Part shown: positions 58,800 through 64,000 of the stretch, in pieces
Layout: every line of letters begins with the position of its first letter
Position numbering within the stretch: position 1 is the first letter of the stretch
DNA from: Caulobacter henricii
Lineage (GTDB): Bacteria > Pseudomonadota > Alphaproteobacteria > Caulobacterales > Caulobacteraceae
Length of the DNA: 64,000 bases
Assembly (NCBI RefSeq): GCF_001414055.1
Contig: NZ_CP013002.1
Span: 62,001 to 126,000 of the forward strand
Direction of reading: 5' to 3'
Notes under the pieces: model-generated
Seen by the model: only the letters and a program-made list of their open reading frames with translations
The model's database searches: none
Told to the model about the DNA's origin: nothing
Position numbers and translations under genes: made by a program

Positions 58800-61700
58800 T
58801 TAGCCGATCCGCCGCAGGGCGTCGGCGATCACCTTTTCTGGAACCGGCATCAGTTTGGGACCGTCGGTCCAGACGAGGGCCGCTTCCACGGGGCGGTCCG
58901 GAAAGACCTCGCCCAGCACGGCGACATAGACCGCCATCTGGGCCAGATAGGCGGGATCGGCCTGTTCGATACTGGCGGGGGCCGGACGGTTGGTCTTGTA
59001 GTCGACGACCAGAACCCGCGTGTCGGTCACCACCAGCCGGTCGACCCGGCCCGAGATTGCCAGGCCCTTGGGCAGCCGGGCGCTGGTCCCGGCCAGGGCT
59101 ACCTCGGCGCGCGAACCGGGCCCGAACACCGCGGCGAAGCGCTCATCCTCCAGCACCCCGAAGGCGGCGGCAGCCATTTCGGCACGCTGGTCGTCAGCCA
59201 GATCGCGCTCGGCGGCCAGCAGGCGTTGTCCGGCCGCGCGGCGCTCGGCCGGGGCCACATCGGGCAGGATCTGCAGCAGGCGGTGGATGATCTCGCCGCG
59301 CCGATAGCGGCCCAGTCCCTCGACCTTGGCCAGGGGCGAGGGGGCCGGGGCGCGGCTGTCGGCCTCGTCCTCGATCCGCGAGGGCGCGGCGTAGCGCGCG
59401 GTGGCGGGTTCCGGCGTGGCCAGACCTTGCGCCCAGCCGGGCAGGGGCATTTTCATGGCCTCGGCCAGGGCTTCCCTTGGCTGGGTCCTGGGATCGGGTC
59501 CATAGCGCAGGGTCGGCGAATCGGGATCGCCGATCTCGCGGACCTCGGGCGCGATGTCGGGGTGGGCGAAGGCCGCCCTGGCCGCCGCGTACCAGCCCCC
59601 GACATTCTCGTCCCTGGTGCGGGCGTCGATGCGGCCGCACAGGATCAGTCTGTCCCGCGCCCGGGTCAGGGCCACGTAATAAAGACGCAGGGCCTCTTCG
59701 GCTTCCTTCTTGTCGCGCAGGTCGCGGGCGCTGGTCGAGGCGGCGCAGTCGGCGCTCTTGCCGGTCGACCAGAGGACACCGCCCTCAGCCGTCGCCAGCA
59801 GCGGTGAACCGCCGGCACCGCGTTTCACCGTGGTCTCGGGCAGGAAGACGATCGGCGCCTCCAGGCCCTTGGAGCCGTGAGCGGTCATCACCCGCACCTC
59901 GCGGCGGGCGCCTTCCATCTCGCGCTTGACGATGATGTCCAGGGCCGCGAAGTCGGCGACCAGGGCTTCCAGGTCGCGGATATTGCGCTGCTCGGCGGCC
60001 ATCACCTGGGCCAGGAACTCGTCCAGCGCTTCGTCGGCCTCGCCGCCCAGGCGGGTCAGCACCTTAGCGCGATTGGACAGGCCGGCGGCGTCGACCTTGC
60101 CCAGCAGGGTGGCGAAGAACTCGAACGGCTGGCGCCTGCGGCCCTCGACCAGGGCCCAGGCCAGCAGGTCGCGGGCGGCGGTCCAGCGCGGGTTCTCGTC
60201 GGCCCGCGCCGACAGCACCGACCACAGGGTCGCCTTCCGGCCCCTGGCCAGGGCATAGACGTCCTCGTCGGCCAGACCGCAGAACGGGCTCTTGAGCAGG
60301 GCCGCCAGGGTCAGGTCGTCTTCGGGGAACAGCACGAAGCGGCCCAGGGCCAGCAGGTCGTCGAAGGCAATATGGGCCGACAGCGACAGGCGGTCGGCCC
60401 CGGCCACCGGCACATTGCGCCGCTTCAGCGCGCGGATGATCTCCTCGAACAGCACCTTGCGGCGGCGGACCAGGATCAGGATGTCGCCGGCGTGGGCGGC
60501 GCGGCGCTTTCCCGTCTCCTTGTCGTGCACCTCGTCGCCGCGATCGAGAATGCCCTTGATCTCGGCGGCCATGGCCTCGGCCAGACGGCGGTTGGCGCTG
60601 TGCTCGGCCTCGGCGTCGAGCGGTGCCTCCCAAGCGTCGCGCTCCTCGCCGGGCCTTTCGCGGGTCAGGGGCCACAGGTCGACACAGCCGGGTCCGTCGG
60701 TGCGGAAGGGCTGGTGGGTGACCACATCGTCGCCGGCCGGGGGTGGCACGCCCTCGCGGGTGGCCGGGTCGGAAAACAGGGCATCGACGAAGCTCAGCAC
60801 TTCGCGGGTCGAGCGGTAGGACATGGTCAGGGGCACGCCCATGCCGACCTGACCCACCGCCTCGATCCGGGCGATATAGGTCTGGGTTTCGCTCAGCAGT
60901 CGCTGTGGATCGGCCCCCTGGAAAGAATAGATCGACTGCTTCTCGTCTCCGACCACGAACAGGGTCCGCACGTCGCGGCTCCTGCGCCAGCCGCCCGCGC
61001 CCGCCCCGGCAAAGAAGTCGGCGGTCAGGGCCCGCAGGATCGCCCACTGGTCGGGGGCAGTGTCCTGGGCTTCGTCCAGCAGGATGTGATCGACCCCGCC
61101 GTCCAGCTTGTAGAGCACCCAGGCCGCATCGACCTTCTCGGTCAGCAGCACCTTGGCGGCCTCGATCAGATCGACGAAGTCCAGCGCGCCGCGCGAGGCC
61201 TTCTCCGCTCTGTGATCTAAAATGTACCGCGACGCCAAAAGCAGCGCGTAGGCGGTGTCTTGAGCCACTCGAGCGGCCCGGACCCGCTCTCGAGCGATCC
61301 CAAGCTTCTCCTGCTCGAATAGTAGCGCCTCTCGGAGGTCGGACCGGGCCTTTAAGCCAGAAGTTTTGGCTGGCCAAGTCGCGGGTGTGCCCGACCCGCC
61401 TTCGGTGAATAGTGCACCTAAGGCCAGTTCCAGAGTGGCGTCAGGATCACGGGCAACGCCCGCTAATTGGTCGCCGCACTTCGTGTCAGTCTTACCGCCT
61501 GAGCTGATCAGGACCTCAGCCACCTCACGCCACACGACCAGATCAAGATCGGCCATCGCTTCGTCTGCAACGGACTCGGGAGCGGTCGGACCATCGAATC
61601 CGCAAACCTTCCATACGTTACCAATCGCCCCATCGGCGCCGCCATGCTTGGCGAAATACCCAATGATGTCTCCCCGCCGGATCTCGAACGTGCCGAACAT

Positions 61701-62276
61701 CGACTCGAAGGCCGCGAAGTCCAGGGCCACCGAAAACCGGGCATAGGCCTCGGCGAAGGCGTCGTCGTGGGTGTCGACATAGGTCGCCACCGTGCGGCGG
61801 GCGGCGCGGGCCACGGCGGCCCCGGCCGAGTCGTCCATCACCACAAAGCCCGGCGACACCCCGGCCTCCAGCGGAAACCGCCGCAGCAGCTTTTCGCAGA
61901 AGGCGTGGATGGTCTGGATCTTCAGGCCGCCCGGCGTTTCCAGGGCGCGGGCGAACAGGGCGCGGGCCCTGGACAGCGCGCCGGCGTCAAACGTCGCCTC
62001 CGGCTCGCCGACCAGTTTGGACAGCTCGGCGCGCAGCGGACCGTCGGCGGTCACCGACCAGCCGCCCAGACGCTCGAACAACCGTCGTTGCATCTCGGCG
62101 GCCGCGGCCTTGGTGTAGGTCACGCACAGGATAGCCTCGGGCGTCGACCCGGCCAGCAACAGCCGTGCAACCCGGTCGATCAGGGTCTTGGTCTTGCCCG
62201 ATCCGGCATTGGCGGTGACGAAGGCCGAGATGGCTGGATCTGCGGCGATGCGCTGGGGGTCGGGAAGGCCGGTCAT
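58800..62276 (-). CDS. addA: Double-strand break repair helicase-nuclease subunit AddA
   Basis: 1,158 residues from ATG 62276. UvrD-type helicase: Walker A TANAGSGKTKTLIDR (residues 20-34), CVTYTKAAAAEM, LLDEAQDTAPDQWAIL, VGDEKQSIYSFQGAD, and motif VI YVALTRARDRL. The C-terminal PD-(D/E)XK nuclease has VLVVDYKTNRPAP. Processes broken DNA ends for RecA with AddB. The Shine-Dalgarno (GGAGG) is the arm of the family-A repeat, 9 bases upstream. Codons for about residues 200-355 (bases 61680-61210) are atypical, including TTA, CTA and AGA. Confidence 0.95.
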   Translation of the reverse strand: MTGLPDPQRIAADPAISAFVTANAGSGKTKTLIDRVARLLLAGSTPEAILCVTYTKAAAAEMQRRLFERLGGWSVTADGPLRAELSKLVGEPEATFDAGALSRARALFARALETPGGLKIQTIHAFCEKLLRRFPLEAGVSPGFVVMDDSAGAAVARAARRTVATYVDTHDDAFAEAYARFSVALDFAAFESMFGTFEIRRGDIIGYFAKHGGADGAIGNVWKVCGFDGPTAPESVADEAMADLDLVVWREVAEVLISSGGKTDTKCGDQLAGVARDPDATLELALGALFTEGGSGTPATWPAKTSGLKARSDLREALLFEQEKLGIARERVRAARVAQDTAYALLLASRYILDHRAEKASRGALDFVDLIEAAKVLLTEKVDAAWVLYKLDGGVDHILLDEAQDTAPDQWAILRALTADFFAGAGAGGWRRSRDVRTLFVVGDEKQSIYSFQGADPQRLLSETQTYIARIEAVGQVGMGVPLTMSYRSTREVLSFVDALFSDPATREGVPPPAGDDVVTHQPFRTDGPGCVDLWPLTRERPGEERDAWEAPLDAEAEHSANRRLAEAMAAEIKGILDRGDEVHDKETGKRRAAHAGDILILVRRRKVLFEEIIRALKRRNVPVAGADRLSLSAHIAFDDLLALGRFVLFPEDDLTLAALLKSPFCGLADEDVYALARGRKATLWSVLSARADENPRWTAARDLLAWALVEGRRRQPFEFFATLLGKVDAAGLSNRAKVLTRLGGEADEALDEFLAQVMAAEQRNIRDLEALVADFAALDIIVKREMEGARREVRVMTAHGSKGLEAPIVFLPETTVKRGAGGSPLLATAEGGVLWSTGKSADCAASTSARDLRDKKEAEEALRLYYVALTRARDRLILCGRIDARTRDENVGGWYAAARAAFAHPDIAPEVREIGDPDSPTLRYGPDPRTQPREALAEAMKMPLPGWAQGLATPEPATARYAAPSRIEDEADSRAPAPSPLAKVEGLGRYRRGEIIHRLLQILPDVAPAERRAAGQRLLAAERDLADDQRAEMAAAAFGVLEDERFAAVFGPGSRAEVALAGTSARLPKGLAISGRVDRLVVTDTRVLVVDYKTNRPAPASIEQADPAYLAQMAVYVAVLGEVFPDRPVEAALVWTDGPKLMPVPEKVIADALRRIG
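61210..61680 (-). other. Patch of foreign-looking codon use inside addA
   Basis: About 157 codons of lower GC with TTA (four times), CTA (three times), AGA, CAA, ACT and GTT, all rare in the rest of addA and in neighbouring genes. The reading frame is intact and the protein remains collinear, so this looks like in-frame recombination with a diverged addA rather than an insertion. Confidence 0.65.
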
Positions 62277-62282
62277 AACGAA

Positions 62283-62396
62283 GATCCTCCCCCTCTGGGG
62301 GAGGTGTCGCCGGAGGCGACGGAGGTGGCAAGCCGGAGGTTGGCCGCGCTGGCCCCCTCCGGCCCTCTGGGCCACCTCCCCCAGAGGGGGAGGATC
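62283..62396. repeat. Family-A palindromic repeat, copy 5 (between addB and addA)
   Basis: Begins GATCCTCCCCCTCTGGGGGA and ends with its exact reverse complement (about 62377-62396). Inner segments also pair (GGCCGGAGGGGGCC-like halves). The addA-proximal arm gives GGAGG as its ribosome-binding site. Confidence 0.87.
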
Positions 62397-62409
62397 TGTT
62401 CAGCGTTCC

Positions 62410-64000
62410 TCATTCACCCTCCCCGTCATCGCCGCTGGTCGACCATTCGAACACCCGCGCCAGGTGGGCGTAGTCGCCGGGGTGGTCCTTGACGAACTGC
62501 GGCGCGGTGCGTGAGCGATAGGGCTGGGCCGGATCGTCATAGCGCGTGATCAGGGTGCGCAGGCCGTCCAGCGCCTGGACGGCGGCGTGCTCGCTGTCGG
62601 CACTGGTGACCCGCACCTCTTCCAGCCCCGCCGGTTTGCGGCCGGTGACGCGGACATAGGTCAGGTCGCCGGGCTTGCGACCGGGCAGATCCGGAAAGCC
62701 GCCGTTCAGCAGGATCGCCGCCGTCAGGGTCAGCTGCGGCGAGAAGCCGGTCTCGACCTGCTTCTTCGACGGCGCCGCGCCGGTCTTGTAGTCGAGGATG
62801 TGGGCCAGGCCATCGGCGGTGGGCTCGATGCGGTCAGCCTTGGCGGTCAGGGTGAAGTCCCGGCCGTTGATCGGGAAGGTCAGGCGGCCCTCGGCTTCGA
62901 CGATGATCTTTTCGGCCCGCGCCCGCCGGTCACGCTCCCAGTCGGCGACCCAGGCGGCCGCCTCCTTGGCAAGCGCCCGCTCACGGGCCAGGGCCGTCGC
63001 CGGCATGCCGGCGGCGACCAGCTCGCTCATATAGAGCGCTTCGAAGATGGCGGAGGCGTCGGCGGGGACCGGTCCCGGATGCTGCTCAGCGAATTTCTCG
63101 AACGCCGTATGGATAGCGGTGCCGCGGGCCCGGGCCTCGACCGGCTCGTCGGGACGCTCCAGCGGATAGAGCTTGAGGATGTCGCGGGCCCAGACGGCAT
63201 AGGGGTCGCGGGTCAGGGCCTCGACGCGGGTGACGGCCATCCGGCGGGGGCGGTCGGCAACCGGCGGCGTTGGGGCCGGGCGGGGGTAAGGCTGATAGGC
63301 TCCCGGTGCGTCGAGGGCGCGGGCCCAGTCCAGGGCGTCCTGGCGCTGCGGCAGTTTCAGGCCCGCGCCGCCGGCCAGGGTCTTCAGCCGCCACAGCCAG
63401 CGGGACTCGACGGCGGGGGCGCCGCCGCGTCGCTCGCAGTGGACCAGGATGACGTCGGGCGCACTGGCGGCCTGGGCGAAATCGTGGGCGGTCAGGCCGA
63501 CCCGGCGCTCGGGCGGCGGCAGGCCCAGCTTTTCGCGCATGGGCCGCGACAGGAACGGATCGATCGGCGCGCCCTGCGGCCAGATGCCTTCCTCCAGCCC
63601 GGCCAGCACCAGCCGGTCGGCGCGGACCAGGCGGGCCTCGATGGCCCCCAGGATGCGCAGACGCGGATGGGTGGCGCCGCCCACACGCAGGGTCTCCTCA
63701 TTGACCAGCCGGTCGAGGATGTCGGCGAAGGCTCGGGGACTCGCTTCAGGCAGGACAACCCCGTCCTCGATCAGGGCCGAGAGCAGGGATCCCAGACTCT
63801 CGCCGGCCTGGCCGACCCACAGGCGGTCGGGGCCGGTCAAGGCCTCGAGGGCTTCGGTCAGGGCGAGGGCCGCTTTGGCGGGTGGTGCCAGCCCATCGAC
63901 ATAGAGCGCAGCGGCGTGGTCGACGGCGGCGAGCAGGCGCTGGGCCAGAGCTTGCGCGGTCGGGTGTTCCGCCAGCTTCGCCAGCAGGGCCCCGGCCGAG
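62410..64000 (-). CDS. addB: Double-strand break repair protein AddB (N-terminal part outside window)
   Basis: About 530 C-terminal residues; the frame remains open to the window edge. Late helicase-like part (LVLAGLEEGIWPQGAPIDPFL) followed by the PD-(D/E)XK nuclease domain: LTAKADRIEPTADGLAHI, LDYKTGAAPSK and QLTLTAAIL. The iron-sulfur cysteines of some AddB proteins are not evident in this part. Upstream partner of addA, with only a repeat element between. Confidence 0.93.
   Translation of the reverse strand, partial: SAGALLAKLAEHPTAQALAQRLLAAVDHAAALYVDGLAPPAKAALALTEALEALTGPDRLWVGQAGESLGSLLSALIEDGVVLPEASPRAFADILDRLVNEETLRVGGATHPRLRILGAIEARLVRADRLVLAGLEEGIWPQGAPIDPFLSRPMREKLGLPPPERRVGLTAHDFAQAASAPDVILVHCERRGGAPAVESRWLWRLKTLAGGAGLKLPQRQDALDWARALDAPGAYQPYPRPAPTPPVADRPRRMAVTRVEALTRDPYAVWARDILKLYPLERPDEPVEARARGTAIHTAFEKFAEQHPGPVPADASAIFEALYMSELVAAGMPATALARERALAKEAAAWVADWERDRRARAEKIIVEAEGRLTFPINGRDFTLTAKADRIEPTADGLAHILDYKTGAAPSKKQVETGFSPQLTLTAAILLNGGFPDLPGRKPGDLTYVRVTGRKPAGLEEVRVTSADSEHAAVQALDGLRTLITRYDDPAQPYRSRTAPQFVKDHPGDYAHLARVFEWSTSGDDGEGE

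Noticed and set aside
1..64000. tRNA, rRNA, CRISPR arrays, transposases or replication origins
   Set aside because: No T-loop GTTCGA-type cloverleaf, regular direct-repeat array, DDE/serine/tyrosine recombinase or DnaA-box cluster was noticed by eye; a covariance or profile search was not possible.

Overview
The window is about 68% GC with compact, often 4-base-overlapping operons and strong third-position GC. It looks like a chromosomal segment of a Caulobacteraceae alphaproteobacterium (Caulobacter, Phenylobacterium or close kin). The best markers are the histidine phosphotransferase ChpT beside CheR and CheY, the PhyR-NepR-EcfG(SigT)-PhyK general stress locus, AddAB, a zinc-ribbon-less AccD of alphaproteobacterial type, and the ydbH-ynbE-ydbL set. 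No transposase, integrase, phage structural gene, CRISPR array, tRNA or rRNA gene was seen.

Layout. 0-9.4 kb is molybdenum: the 3' part of a periplasmic-type molybdopterin hydroxylase, small hypothetical genes, mocA, moaA-moaD-moaE-moaB-moaC and xdhC. Inside it lies an 870-base gene-free interval full of perfect hairpins (7.2-7.9 kb), followed by a small gene of foreign codon use. 9.4-13.1 kb has an aldo/keto reductase plus SpsF-like cytidylyltransferase pair, and alanine dehydrogenase with a divergent Lrp regulator. 13.1-23.3 kb is mostly envelope: an exported carbonic anhydrase, a giant alpha-2-macroglobulin, PBP1C, then a cytosolic carbonic anhydrase and two tyrosine-catabolism-type enzymes. 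23.5-28.4 kb is an ABC ATPase with a permease-M1 aminopeptidase fusion and a thioesterase.

29-40.4 kb is a general-stress neighbourhood. Reading the DNA, I find six exact copies of the EcfG/SigT promoter (GGAAC-N16/17-CGTT). They precede phyR, nepR-sigT, a DUF883/holin-like pair, two small membrane proteins, a lipid-kinase/phosphoesterase pair and an entericidin-like lipoprotein. A seventh, near-match copy precedes a DUF4142 lipoprotein. 40.4-43.5 kb holds cheR-cheY-chpT, DUF3553 and cysQ. 43.5-51.7 kb holds a DMT transporter, ydbL-ynbE-ydbH, dapB and maeB. 52.4-58.3 kb is trpF-trpB-trpA-accD-folC-GNAT plus a 36-residue basic protein. The right end is trxA, addA and the 3' part of addB.

Cross-cutting features. 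A dispersed palindromic repeat (CCCCCTC/GAGGGGG arms, about 110-150 bases) occurs five times. Beside pbpC, folC and addA its terminal GGAGG arm sits exactly where the Shine-Dalgarno sequence belongs. A second repeat family (CCGCTCT...CCGGCGAAGGCCGGGG) lies at gene 3' ends. About 450 bases upstream of trpF have no gene but several hairpins, one with a GNRA loop, and may encode an undescribed structured RNA. addA contains a patch of roughly 470 bases with codon use unlike the rest of the gene.
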